In this document: positions 9,860 to 22,500 of the stretch, piece by piece | Layout of the letters: each line of letters starts with the position of its first letter | Position numbering within the stretch: the stretch's first letter is position 1 | NCBI GenBank assembly: GCA_001642005.1 | Contig: LWCA01000326.1 | Location: forward strand, 1-32,175 | DNA length: 32,175 nucleotides | Direction of reading: 5' to 3' | DNA from: Intoshia linei | Taxonomy: Eukaryota; Orthonectida; Rhopaluridae | Notes under the pieces: generated by a model | The model's input: the letters and a program-made list of their open reading frames with translations, nothing else | Databases searched by the model: none | What the model was told of the DNA's origin: nothing | Position numbers and translations under genes: made by a program

Positions 9860-12800
9860 CTTGGTGAGATTTTGAGTATTGTAGTGCGTCGTGTTTTACT
9901 GTTTATGACTTGAAACGAACAATGATTACTTATACGATCGGTGGTGTAATAAATCATTTTTGATATTCGGAATTTGCGACAAATGCTGGTCACATTTTAG
10001 ATATATTGTATATTGTATATTGTATTCGTATGTAGACTGAGCGTTACATTTATAATTTCCGAGATTCTGATATGCTGAAGCATTGCTGATATACTGAAAG
10101 ACTGAGATACCGAGATAATATTTTATAACATGTGACGTTTCGGCAATTACTGGTAATAAATGTCACAACTTTTAATAAAGCTACTTCTTTTGTGAATTTG
10201 AATAATTACGGCAATAAAAATGAACCAGATGACGACGCTTCTGGCATCTTTTTTTTCACAGGATTTTTTGTAATACAATAATTTATTATTGTAGCATTGT
10301 AACAATTTTTATTTTATTCGTTTCACTTTGTTAAATTTCAAAGACTATGAAATCTGTCTTTATTTTTAAAAATTTCATTTCAAATGACAGGAAAATTAAT
10401 TTAAGGTTAATCGCACCAAATTATTTTTGTAATTTGTTCTCGTACCAGCTGACATTTAATTTATGTTTATTTTTAATTTTAGACTACAATTATCAGGTGT
10501 CAATACATTTAATCGTTTCAATCATACATTTATATACTATTTTTAAACGGTACGCATCAAGAAAAAGGTTTGGATATTTTTCGGTGTGAATTTACATTGC
10601 ATGTTAATATTTCTATAATAATTAAATACATTTACCATTTTATGTAAGAGAAATTAGTTTTTACGTCTCAATTTCAGATTTTCTGATTTTTTGATTTCGA
10701 CTTAATGATTAATGATTAAACTAGCGTTTCCACTTTTTTCACTGTATCAGCCAGTGAAAATCAAAATTATGGGCTATTATTTCTCCAGTTGGCAGAGTTG
10801 GGAATTCTATATCCTGGCCTATATATAGAACCGATAACTGTAGAACCATACTACGTGTATAATACACATGTACTACATTTATATTATGATGAATGTTTTC
10901 ATATTTTGGTCCCCCCTTTTAATAAAATAAACTTTGTCAAAGAATTAGCGAATTACAAAACTGGAGAAATATGAAAAATACCATCAATTATGCAAAACTT
11001 GCATACATGTATTTGACAATTTTCATATTTTTTTCAATCTAATCTTTTCTAGTTATGATTTAAAATATTTACCCAAGATTTTATTTTAAATTTTATTTTG
11101 AATTTTATTGTTTTAGTAAATTTCATTCAGTTATTCTCTACGGGGTATCTTAGGACCCCTGTAGACTGTAGTGTATATGAACATTTTATTAGTGTTGCAT
11201 TGTACTGTTTAAGTGTAAATTATTGTTCAAAATTTTTACATAGTAAATTAAACTCTTAAACATTTATGTAAAATTATTTATCTAAAAATATGTCAGTTTA
11301 GTCATTTATTTGTTTGTTCCAGTTTATTTAAGAAAATAATAAGGGTAGAGTTTTTAAAATATCAATTTCTAGTACTAATTATCATCGTTTACATTTTATC
11401 GCAAATTTCATTGTCAAAAATTGATTCCTTCAATATCAAAAACACCAATTATTTTTTTTTGAAAATCAAACGAGGCATATAATTTAAAAAATATATTTTA
11501 TGATAAAATAATAAAATTATGAACATTATGATTAATTTCAATTTTAAAAACGTAATCTTTACGGCCAAACCCACAAATTAACTTTTTTTTAAAAAAAATG
11601 AAAAAAGTCTTACAGTGTAGAATTGTAAGAACAGTGATTCTCAACATTTTATTGCAATCCTCCCTTTTTCGAATTTTAATTTTTATTTTTAATTTTTTTT
11701 AAATTCCTCCCACAAACATTATTTCATTTATGACCAAATTTTAACGTGTAATTAAATTTTAAAGACGTGTAAGGACCCTCAAAGAGTTAATAGTAATATA
11801 TTTTGCGGTTAAATTAAAAACCACTTGCTGTTTCTATTCCTGAACATAACACTACACCAGTAAACTAAAATAATTTCTTCCCTAGGAGCTACTTGGCTCA
11901 CCGTTGTCAACCACTAGTATATAACATAAATTCTGGGATAGTTTTTTAAGTCATAAACATTACTATAAATCGCTACCTTATAAAAGTGCATTTTCACCAT
12001 CAAAACCACATATTACTCTTTTTTATTTATTAAAATAACAACATCACAGTCAAAAAAGAACTTTGGTTTTCATTTTTTTCCTTTTTTTTTATTTTATAAA
12101 AAAAAATTAATTTTGATTTTTTATCGTAATTATGCAAATTTACGAGAGTGAAAATAATCGCATTTTCTGTAACTAAAAAAATTACTTTTAATATGTTTTT
12201 TTTAGAGTTAGGTACTGTTAGTTTTATTAATTTTAAAAAAAAGGCTAATTTGTATTTTTGATAGTGAATATTCAAATTTTTGAGTGTAAAAATTACATTA
12301 CTTTCTGTACCGGAAAAAAATGATTTTGAATATTTGTCTATATGTATTTGAATTTGAGTAATTGTCAATTTTCTAAAAAAATGGTTGCACATGAACAGTC
12401 AGACACACATTTTTAGCTACTTTTACTTTATACATTAAGTGTGAAATCCTCACTGAGGATATAACGTAATATTTTTTCTATTTAAAAATGCAAAATTTGC
12501 ATGATGCCATACCATGAGGCTTAATTTAATTTTACCTGCACACCTGAAAAAATATGGATTTGGGTGAAATTCAAGCATACAATCTATTTTTTTGAGAACC
12601 TGTCACGTTCACTGAACATTGTTCAGTGTGTTGAAATGTTTGAATTATTAGATTTTTTGTTCTTGTTTATTATTAGAAATGTTTGTTTTTATCAAAAAAT
12701 AATTAAAGATAAGTTAAAATAAATTAAACTGAAATTTTTGAATATGAAATGCACACCATCAGAATTTTGATACAATGTAAAAATATTGGAAATGATAATG

Positions 12801-13270
12801 GAAAATTTTCATAATTTTAAATAGCTCCAATAAATCATACAAAACTTTAGTAATATGAACACATGATCGTGCATAATTATAATAGAAAATTATGTTTATG
12901 TTTATTAGCCATTCTCATTCGCAAAAACTTGACATTTTCTAATTTTTATCTTGTGTAGCACTGTAAGATAAAGCCACATATGTATTGCAGGCGTTTTTAT
13001 TTTTTTAAATATTTTACCAACTAATATTATAAGCTCAAATTAATTTTAATGCCGGCTAATAACACTTTTAACATTTCGTATCAACAAAATCAATTATAAA
13101 AGGATTTAGTCTCGACTACAAAAAACATCTGTTGTACTTTAATCTATTTTTTGTTTAGTTCAAATAATAAGATACATGTATCCTAAACTCTGTGATAATA
13201 ATGATAATTATCGTTAATATTAATAGCAGTAGATTTTATTTCTAATATATACACGATATAATATATATGT
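9860..13270. other. Gene-poor repeat-rich stretch
   Basis: No gene is supported. It holds short TATTG microrepeats near 10005-10030 and a worn minus-orientation copy of the dispersed repeat (about 11400-11600, TTTTTGAAAATCAAACGAG). It also holds a possible lone hAT end (CAGTGATTCTCAAC at 11632), the tandem duplication listed separately, a repeat-tail motif CAGACACACATTTTTA near 12400, and a perfect 8-bp-armed hairpin CACTGAAC..GTTCAGTG near 12610. Confidence 0.5.
12075..12350. repeat. Two-copy tandem repeat, about 138 bp per unit
   Basis: Matching words are offset by 137-138 bp: CATTTTCTGTAACTAAAAAA near 12160 against TACTTTCTGTACCGGAAAAA near 12298, and AATTTTGATTTTTTATCG against AATTTGTATTTTTGATAG. 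The duplication produces an internally repetitive minus-strand frame (two TE..IIFTL/VIFTL blocks) that is not a credible protein. A tail motif shared with other dispersed repeats lies just downstream. Confidence 0.6.
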
Positions 13271-13279
13271 ACTGTAGCA

Positions 13280-13460
13280 CAGTGGTTTTCAACTGGAGGG
13301 TCGCGAAATTTATCAGGGGTAATGAAAATTTGAACACTGTATAAAATATAAATAAAACTGAATATGCTTTTTTAATATTTTCATTTATGTGAATTTATAA
13401 AATGTTTGGATTAAATAGATAATTTTTGGGTCGCGAACACAAAAAGGTTGAAAACCACTG
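13280..13460. mobile_element. hAT-type MITE with perfect target duplication
   Basis: The ends are CAGTGGTTTTCAACTGG and GGTTGAAAACCACTG, perfectly inverted over about 13 bases, with a second inverted word GGGTCGCGAA/GGGTCGCGAAC nearby. Both flanks are exactly CTGTAGCA (13272-13279 and 13461-13468), a perfect 8-bp duplication. The element is 181 bp and non-coding. Its intact flanks suggest recent insertion. Confidence 0.92.
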
Positions 13461-13728
13461 CTGTAGCAGATTGTTACAAATTGAAAACGGTGATAATTGT
13501 AAACATCCAGTAAAACAGAGGTTTCCCAAAAAAATTATTGCCTACCCCCCTAGTCTTAGTAAAATATTATAGACCCTTTTTTGAAAAAAAATAGAAATAA
13601 TTTTTGCATATTATTATATTAAATTCCTACCACAGCGAGGCGCTTTTAGAAAGGGCCCTGACGAAATTTTCTGACGAAAAACGAAACAATTTACATTGTA
13701 CAAATGTCAAAATATCGTGTGTGTAAAA

Positions 13729-14054
13729 CAGTGGTATTCGAACTTTTTACTGTTGCGGCCAACTAATATGTAAAAAAATTTTTTAACACTTAAAATGGAT
13801 TTACCTGAAAAATTTCTGAAATAGATGCATAAAAAAATGTAGACCCAAATGTTTAAACATTAATAAAACGACTTTACAAAACTTTGGTGATTTGTATGTC
13901 TTACACAAACATATGTTATAAATTATAAATTAATCACCTTGATTTTTTATTAATTTATTTAATTTTTGAATTATACAGTTAAAAATGTTGTGACGCATCT
14001 ATATTTGTCTTGCCACACACTAGAGAGTTGCGGTGGACGGTTTGAGAATCTCTG
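13729..14054. mobile_element. hAT-type MITE
   Basis: The left end CAGTGGTATTCGAACTTTTTACTG and right end GGTTTGAGAATCTCTG form an imperfect inverted pair. The flanks GTGTAAAA and CTATAAAA agree at 6 of 8 bases with a central TA. It is non-coding and more degraded than its neighbour at 13280. Confidence 0.7.
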
Positions 14055-14261
14055 CTATAAAATATCGAAATATCATGTATAGTGAACTCTCTAATGATGA
14101 ACAGTGAACATCTTTAAAAGTAGATTAATGTTCCATTTACGTGAAATATAATAGCAAGGATGGCAACATATGACCCGCATAAGTTTTGATAAAAATTTTA
14201 TTAATATTTATAGTTATAGATTATATTTTTATCAAATTTCATATTTTAATTTTATTAATCC

Positions 14262-14838
14262 ATTGTCATTTTACACTTCATCAAACCACAAATAAAAAAT
14301 CTAATTTTCCAGCCCTTAATGGAAAAATATCCTTTTTCTAATACTTTTTTTAAAAACTTCTTATTTCAACCACAAATTACTAACGCTTGAGGGAATTATC
14401 CTCTTTTTCCAATATTATTTTGAAAAATATTATGGTTGTTACGAACTGAAACGCTATCATTAAGATTGTTAAAATTAAGGGAAACCCTTATGACCGTTCA
14501 ACTTACGTCAACACAAAATGAAAGAAATTTCTCTACCTGTTTCTAATTTTGTTACAAAACGTAGAACGCGTTTAAAAGACAAATCTATCAATATTATGTG
14601 TTTTGAAACACATTTTCAACAGTCTGAAATAATAAATTTTTTTTTAATTAAATTTGTAAATTTCAATCTAATAATCAAATAAAAATTCTTTTTGTATCTA
14701 AAATTAATTAAGGTCTCTAAAATTTTTAATGCTTCTATATTATATATGAATAAAAATTTTTTATTTTTCCCGGTAAATTAAAAATTAAATTTACCGGTTT
14801 TCGACTTTTGTCATTTCCCGGGAAATCACAATCACTAG
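14262..14838 (+). pseudogene. hAT transposase C-terminal relic with 3' terminal repeat
   Basis: Plus-strand frames read TSTQNERNFST, then after a one-base frameshift SNFVTKRRTRLKDKSINIM. This is the signature of the hAT C-terminal dimerisation region, commonly seen as S.ERvFS...vtkkRtrL...nv. The element closes with CCCGGGAAATCACAATCACTAG, a likely terminal repeat ending near 14838. The whole block is repeated in inverted orientation at 31469-31880. Upstream transposase domains (catalytic core, BED finger) are not visible, and stops and the frameshift make it non-functional. Confidence 0.8.
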
Positions 14839-14839
14839 T

Positions 14840-16490
14840 ACCAATACGTCATCTACTAATAAATGTATACGTAATATTCTTAAATTCACTCAACCATTAT
14901 TTAGTGTGATTAGTACGATTGCTGAATCCAAAATGTGAATAGTTTTACCCATTAATTATTAATCTAATCAGCTACATTAGATGTATACAATACATTTATC
15001 TAGATAATTTTGAGTATTAATTTAATGATAAATACGGTTGGGACTACAGTAAAAAATAATATTGAGAATCTGTGATATACACGAGTACATAATTGCATTT
15101 GTTATTGATTAAAGTATATAATAATCCTGCTACTTACTCATCTGTTTCATCAAAATTAAACTTCCACCTGAATTGGTATTTTTATTAGATTTCTGTCAAA
15201 TTGAAACAAATCTCAGTTTCAATTTAAATTGAATATTTAAAATATTGTCTATAATTCAATGGTAAATTAACCATTCTGCTACAATAAATATTTGTTAATT
15301 AAATTTTATCAAGTGAATATTATAGTAGGATACAAATTCATTTCACAACACATTAAACTCCATTGAATAGTAAGTGATGAATTGTACTTTATGTCATTAT
15401 TAAAATGAAAACCCAAATCTTGTAATACTGGAATTACAAAGTGTTTGTCCCAACGGTACACTTCAAGTTATTATTAAGAATAATGATTGCACTTGTATTA
15501 ACTACAACTTTATATTAATTTCAAAAATTATAAATTAAAAATTATCAAAATAAATAATTAAATTTTTACATTTTCTAAAGAACAATTAACCTTTCCTTAA
15601 ATTAATCAAATTATTATGATTAATAAATGCAAGTTTTTATAAATAGACAATGCAGTGTAAAGAAAATATGGTTTAATAAATTAAAAATTACATTTAATAC
15701 CAAATTTTCATTCAATGGAAAATTTATAAAAATTTCCAATCCAACATTCATAAAATAAAATATTGGATATATTCACTTATTTAAATTACAAATTGCAATT
15801 TTTGATGATAATTTTATCGGTAAATGTAAGATGAAACAAAAAAATAAAATAATAAAAATATTAAATTACCCCAATTGTATTTTCTTCAACTTGATTTTTA
15901 AAACATATAAATGATACATATAAATAAATGTTATAAATACAAACAAACTTAACAAAACTTTACAGAAATGTAATGAAACTACTTAAAAGTAGAAAAGATA
16001 TGATCTATTGGTCGCAAACACGTTATTTATGGTGTAATTTATGTTAACATAAATTATAAAGGTTGCACAAGTTAATTATTTAAAAATGAGCATCATTATA
16101 GTTTTCGACAATAGGAGTGACAAACAAAAATTGAACGACCAAAATATTGTGACATTATGAAAAATTGGATAAATTTATCAAATCGATTCGTTTAAAATGT
16201 GACAAATAATAATTTATACCCTTTTTATTATCGATGTGACGATTTTTTGTCAATTAGATGAAATGGTAAAATTCTATTATTGAAAATAAATTGATTTATT
16301 TCTGTTTGTTAATCCTACCTTGCCATTTATTGTGACATAATGAAATATACGCAACATTGTTTAGGCTGTTTAGTCCAAATTTATTTCATCTCAACGTTAC
16401 GACTAGAGGCTAAATATTTCACCGCAATAATCAAATTTCATTTCAATTTTTCCTCTATAATTAGAATATTTGTGACAGCAAAATTTTGAT
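14840..16490. other. AT-rich gene-free stretch
   Basis: I see neither coding frames nor clear repeats here. The 3' polyadenylation signal of the TPR gene marks its right border. Confidence 0.5.
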
Positions 16491-16496
16491 TTTATT
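16491..16496 (-). promoter_or_regulatory. AATAAA polyadenylation signal of the TPR gene
   Basis: A canonical AATAAA on the minus strand begins about 20 nt after the TAA at 16519-16517. It supports the exon at 16668-16517 being a true 3' terminal exon. Confidence 0.6.
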
Positions 16497-16516
16497 GAAT
16501 TTAACAATTTTACAGA

Positions 16517-19500
16517 TTAAAATATTATACACATTTTTGAATTTTTCTCGTTTACTGTCACTTTTTCGTTTGCATTCGTGTCTCGGTTAGTTTCATTATC
16601 TGTTGATAGGTCTGGTCGAATTCGCCTTCTCTCGATTCCATCAGAGTGTTGAATTTTTATGTCAAACTCTAAAAACATTATTCATTCAAAAGAATAGATT
16701 AGTCATTTCGTAAATAGTTTTTTAATTTATATGTGAAATTATATTGATGCAATTTAGATGTGTTATTAATACAAACTTTATATAGTTTTTAATATATTAT
16801 ACATTTAAGCAAATAAATCGAAAATACATCCTTACTTATATAATATGATTTGTTTGTCTGTGTGTTATCGTTTATTTCAATAACTACCAGTCTTAGAATT
16901 TTATAAAGTCAAAATTTATATTACACAGTTTCCGGGTGTAAAAGTAAAATAAATTTCAATCTCCCATACTCACATTTTACGGGTCAAAAACCAAATTTTC
17001 CTTTTTTTTAAAATCAAACGAGTTGGCGAATTTAAAAAAATATACACTGATACGGATTTTAAAATCATATATATTATAATATATATTATCGTATATTTAA
17101 ATTTAAAAAAAATAGATCTTCACGGCCAAAACCCCAAACTTACTTTTTTTTAAATAAAAACAGCCCTAGAGTTTAAAAAAAATTAGAGGTAGTACAGTTG
17201 TATCCTGTTAACACACATAAAAATTTTTAATCCGAATAAGTGATGACTTCACGGTCAAAAAAGCATTTTAGTATTCATATATTTTTTATTCGAAATATTT
17301 TATTAAAACAAAAAATGGGAAATAATTCACTGTCCGAAAATTACAAAAAAAAATTATTCTGATAGAGCTTATTCCAGTTGATATAAATACAAAATTTCAA
17401 CCCCATAAATCTACGCATTCCCGGTGAAAAATAATTCTTAATACATTATATTAACAAAAATAATTAAGTTGAAATAATTCACTAAAAAAATAATTAAGTA
17501 AAAAGTAATGTGATATGACGGTTCCACCTAAAACAAGTTTGGGAACCACTCCTTTAAAGGATTGATAATAGTAAATAGTAGGATTTTTAAATTAGATTTT
17601 CAACGTGAATTTATTTTTTTGGTAGAATAAAAATATGTGTCTTCGGCAGAGCTAGATGCTTTTTGTATGTAGTACAAAACAGTAAACCTAGTCGTATTAT
17701 AATACGATAATGCTCAATAGGTTTTTTAAAGATTATATCAGGTAATTTTTTAATTTAGCGGAAAAATTAAAAAATAAAAATAAATTTTATATTACACATT
17801 ATTTTAAAGTACATAATATATATTAAAAATGAAAAATGTAATTTTAGGGTATTTTTAGAGATAATTTTTTCAAATTTTGATTAATTTAAAAAAATTTTCA
17901 GTGGGTTTTGTCAAGTTGAATTTAATTTCGATATATTTTCAAATTTTAGTTAGTCAAAACATAAATTTACCTTGCAAGTTATTTTCATTTTCCAAGCTAA
18001 ATTTAATGTTATAATTGTTCAAAAAGTTCAATTAGATCACCTTTGCTTTTTATCTTCTATATTAAAATAAAAAAAACAATCAAAAGTATTACCATTTTCA
18101 TTACGGGTTTTAATTTCCTGCATAACATCTGAATTTGAGGGTTGAGTTTGCAACAAAGCATTTAAAGATAAATTTTCTGATTTGGCATGATTTCGTTTTT
18201 CAAGGTTACTATGTAAAGGACATTAAAAATTTCAATTAATTATAGATAATTCACTGGGAAGTGTCAAAATGTTTTTAACTCCACCATTCGAAAAAAATTT
18301 CCATTATACATTATTTTTAATTCTTTAATAGGTCACAATACTAGACCATCATAAAAATATCTCGGTTAAAAAATTTTAACATCATTCGTGACTCATCTTG
18401 ATCCATAATACCGGAATCTTCCTCTAAACAAAATATGTAAAAGTATTTTTGGTTATTCCGTAGCCAATATCCTAATACTATATCCTTGTTTTAAATTTAA
18501 TATTAATACATTTAATTTGTATTTTATAAAGTTTCGTTTAGGTAAATTAAAAAAATTACATTCCATTTTTTTCTTGTTTATGTGCATTTTTTCTTTTTTT
18601 AATATTTTTTGTAATTTTATTTGTTATATTTTTATAATTCTTTTTAATTCGATTTACATTAGTTCTAAATGATTTAAAATATAAAATATTAATAAAAATT
18701 TTTTAAAAAATAAACGAAACTAACAAATTACATTTTACTTTCTGATCTGACATCATCACTACTAGTAAAAGAGTACTCACTTAACCCAATAGCTACCCTT
18801 TCAAATTCCGCAGGAATTTTACCATGATTTTTATGTCGAAGTGAACTTTTAATCTTAGATTTATGTTTATCTTTGGAGGGTATATCAACTACAGGTTGAA
18901 ATTTTGTGCTCACTTCGGATCCTACATCATTTGACGTATAATCCTAAAATAGATTTTAAATAATTTCGTTATGTGGTACCTATTTAACTTTAATTTAATT
19001 ATTTTATTTAACTACCTTATACTACTATTCTAGTTATTAGTCTTTAATAGGGGTTTTTACGAAATTATTTAAGACTGTTTGATAATGACATGAAATTAAT
19101 AGTAATAAAAAATCAAACTAGAAAAATTGCGAGTATATTTCCACCACCTAGATATGATAGAAAACAGAAAAAATACCATTTGAATAATTTATCTGAAAAT
19201 ATAAACATTTCATTAATCACTACAGTATTAAAGTTTTATCATGTCTAGAGTCAAATATTTTAAATCATAGTAATTTCATGATAGAATGCACCATATTGCA
19301 ATACCATTTTTCTGTTTACAAAGTGTATTTGTCTGTATACAAAAATTGCGGATATCCTAGTGACTAAACCCCAGTGGTTCGCAAACTGATTTACAGAGAC
19401 GATTGTGGCGCATGTCCAATGGACAATTGAACATTTCCTGATAAATTATTAATTTTATAACATTTAACCGTTTCAGATGGTTCTGTAAAATCTTCATCTT

Positions 19501-22500
19501 GAATTTTATATCTAATACAATTTGTAATCTTGGCGTGAGCAGCGTAAGTGTCCGATTTAGGTATATCATTCGAATTTTTGGAAAGATTTATGGCTTCTTT
19601 ATATCTTTGCAAAGCATGGTTATATTTTTTTTTAATGACTAAAATATCTGCGATTCCAATAATGCATTGGTATTGACCATATAAATTATCTAATTAAGAT
19701 TGTTTGATATAATTGTTCTTATTTATTAAATTACTGCATTTATCGTAACCTTCCAGTGTTTCATGAAAACAGTTTTGTGCTTTTTGATATTCATAAATTT
19801 GTGTATATGCGTATGCTAAATTACATTCGCACTGGGTTTGTAAAAATTTGTTACCAATTTTTGCTAAATTTCAAAATTATAAAAAAAATTAATGTTTGGA
19901 CTTGATACTTTATAGGCGATTATTTCAGTTAGGGGGCAATTTAAAAAATATGATATAGTATTATCATATAGAAGGGGTGCCCAATCTTTTTTTGATGCGA
20001 TCGACTAATACATTGACTAGAAAAATATTTCTGATCGGAACCTAGTTCAAAAAGATCGCCTTGCGGAATCCAATAAAAAATTTTTAACTAAATATTTTGT
20101 GCGATCGTAGAAAACATATAAATTAAAATTCGAAATAATTCCAAGAACTTTCGCTGTATATTTGAAAATTATCGGCAAAACCTAGTTAAAGAAATAGAGG
20201 ACTAATTTATTTATTAGATAACGATTTAAACAAGTTACATTACATTTATTCAAATGTATACAAATTTTAATAATATTAAAATAAAAAATTAATTATATTT
20301 TTTTAATGTTGGCGATCGACAGGTTAAGCATCCCTGGTATATAGTATATAATATATAGTGGGCGTTAATGTATTTTTTGGTTGTAAGGGGTTCACTGAGA
20401 TAAAGCGTGACTCAGTAATAAATATATAATTTTCATTGTATTTTAATATTAAATATTCGATTGTAATGTGAAGAGGATATTTGGCCAAAAAGACTGGCTG
20501 TGAATCCCATAATATACATAGTAATATAATGATAAGGACTGTACACTAAACATTGCTACTATCAAGCAGTCAATATTTGTGAAGTAAACATCTTATATGG
20601 TATTGGAATACACAGCACTACCAAAGCACACTAGAAATAGTATTGTTACTAGTAACAATTATATAATAACTTTATTCAATAATTTTTTCAAGGGGCGTTA
20701 AAATATACATTGCTAAAATAGGGGTCGATAGACCAAATGAGTTTGGTAACCTGTGCTCTAGAGCGACATTTATTTGATCAATGTATTGTTGGAGCGACAT
20801 AATTATCAACTGTACTAATTTTTTCATGAAATTTTGGTGAATTTCATTAAAGAAAATTTTTTGATTGAATTTTTAGGGTCCTAAATTTTGTAGGGACATT
20901 TTAAGGGAACTTTTTTTCAGCCAATTTTTGAAGATTTTGAAGATCCCTAAAAATGTTAGAAATATTCACTTAAAAATCCTACCAAAATTATATTCAAAAT
21001 CTATAAAAATTGGGTGAAAAAATTTTCAAAGAAACTCAAAAAATTTGGTCTAAAAATCAATAATTTGATTAATTAGCAAAATCGACGATTATGCCACTGA
21101 AATGAATATCGATCAACTGAATGTTCGCCCTATTCATTTCAAAAAAAGGTAATTTTGGTTTTGATCTTGAAAATGAACTTTTTAGACGTTGTTTTTGCGT
21201 TTTTGAGTAAAGGTCAAAAATGTATATTTTTCTCTAAAAACTTCAATAAAATGTTCAATAATACTAATTTTAGCCTTAATTGTTTGTGTAACTAATCTTC
21301 ATTGATGAAAGTTTGTTTTATTTGAAATTTCAAATTATATTCTACCTATTTTTTGTTGTTATTATCATGCATGAACAAAATAGGAAAAGGTTATGTTTAT
21401 TGTGTTTTGGTAAAACAAAAGTTATGTATTCGATCTCATTAATAATAAAACATTAATAATAATCTCATAAATATACATTTTTGACCTTTACTCAAACACG
21501 GTACTAAGAATTTTTTTTTAAAATACTCATAAAAGTGTGCCAAATCAGAAAGTATTGAAATTTTAGATGAGTAATTTTTTTGAACTAAATGTTAGTTCAG
21601 ACAGGTTGTGTCAACTTCTGAAAATAAAATTTGCAATAAACAGACTTTTTTTCTATATTTTAAAGATTGTTTTAAAGGAAATAGTTTTGACCCTATTTTA
21701 ATAAAGAGAGTTTTTAAGTAAATTTTTTCATAACAAATTTTGAACAGGGTTCTTAGGGAATTTTTTTTCGAAATTCTAAAGCGAGTTTTTAGGTTAATTT
21801 TTTTATACCAACTTTCAAAGAGGGATAAAGGTAAATATTTTTTCCAAATTTTAAAGAGAGTTTTTAGGGAAATTTTTTTATGCACAATTTATAAGAGGAT
21901 TCTTAAGGAAATTATATAGTGATTTTTTAAAATAAATTTTTTCATACCAATTTTTAAAGAGGGTTCTAAGGGATTTTTTTTCGAAATTTTAAATCGAGTT
22001 TTTAGAGAAATTTTTTCATACCAAATACTTTAAAGAGAGATTAAGTTAAATATTTTTTCCAAATTTTAAAGGGAGTTTTTAGGCAAATTTTTTTTAAAAT
22101 ATTTTAAAGAGTTTTTTTGTACCCAATTTAAAAGAGCGTTTTTAGGGAAAATTTAAAGGGAGTTTTTTTCATACCAAATTTTAAAAAAAGATTTAGGGAA
22201 ATCATTTTTTATAAAAATTTGAAAGACGATTTTAAGTTTTTTTTTTACATTTCTTTTAAAAAGTTTAATTTATTTAATTTCGATTATGTTCCAGTTTATT
22301 TACGAAAGTAATATTATTTATACATGTAAATTTTACATTAAACAGCTTAATTTTAATTTTAATAAAAAATAATAATTTTATTTTGACGCTTAATTTAGCA
22401 ATTAAAATTAGTAAAAAATGTGTCTTTCTATCCGTAACCGTTAAATTTCAAAAATAGCAATTTTTAGTTGATATAATTTAAAAAAATCTGTATCAGACGC

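Noticed and set aside
10347-10974. Two plus-strand frames of 80 and 61 codons
   Set aside because: No recognisable family; composition matches surrounding non-coding DNA.
11632-11917. Possible further hAT MITE (CAGTGATTCTCAAC ... GTTGTCAACCACTAG)
   Set aside because: Terminal repeats match poorly and the flanks TTGTAAGA and TATATAAC do not form a convincing duplication.
12030-12392. 120-codon minus-strand frame with internal repetition
   Set aside because: The repetition comes from a 138-bp tandem duplication of AT-rich DNA, not from protein repeats.
21592-21885. 97-codon minus-strand frame rich in Lys/Leu/Phe
   Set aside because: Translation of the AT-rich minisatellite.
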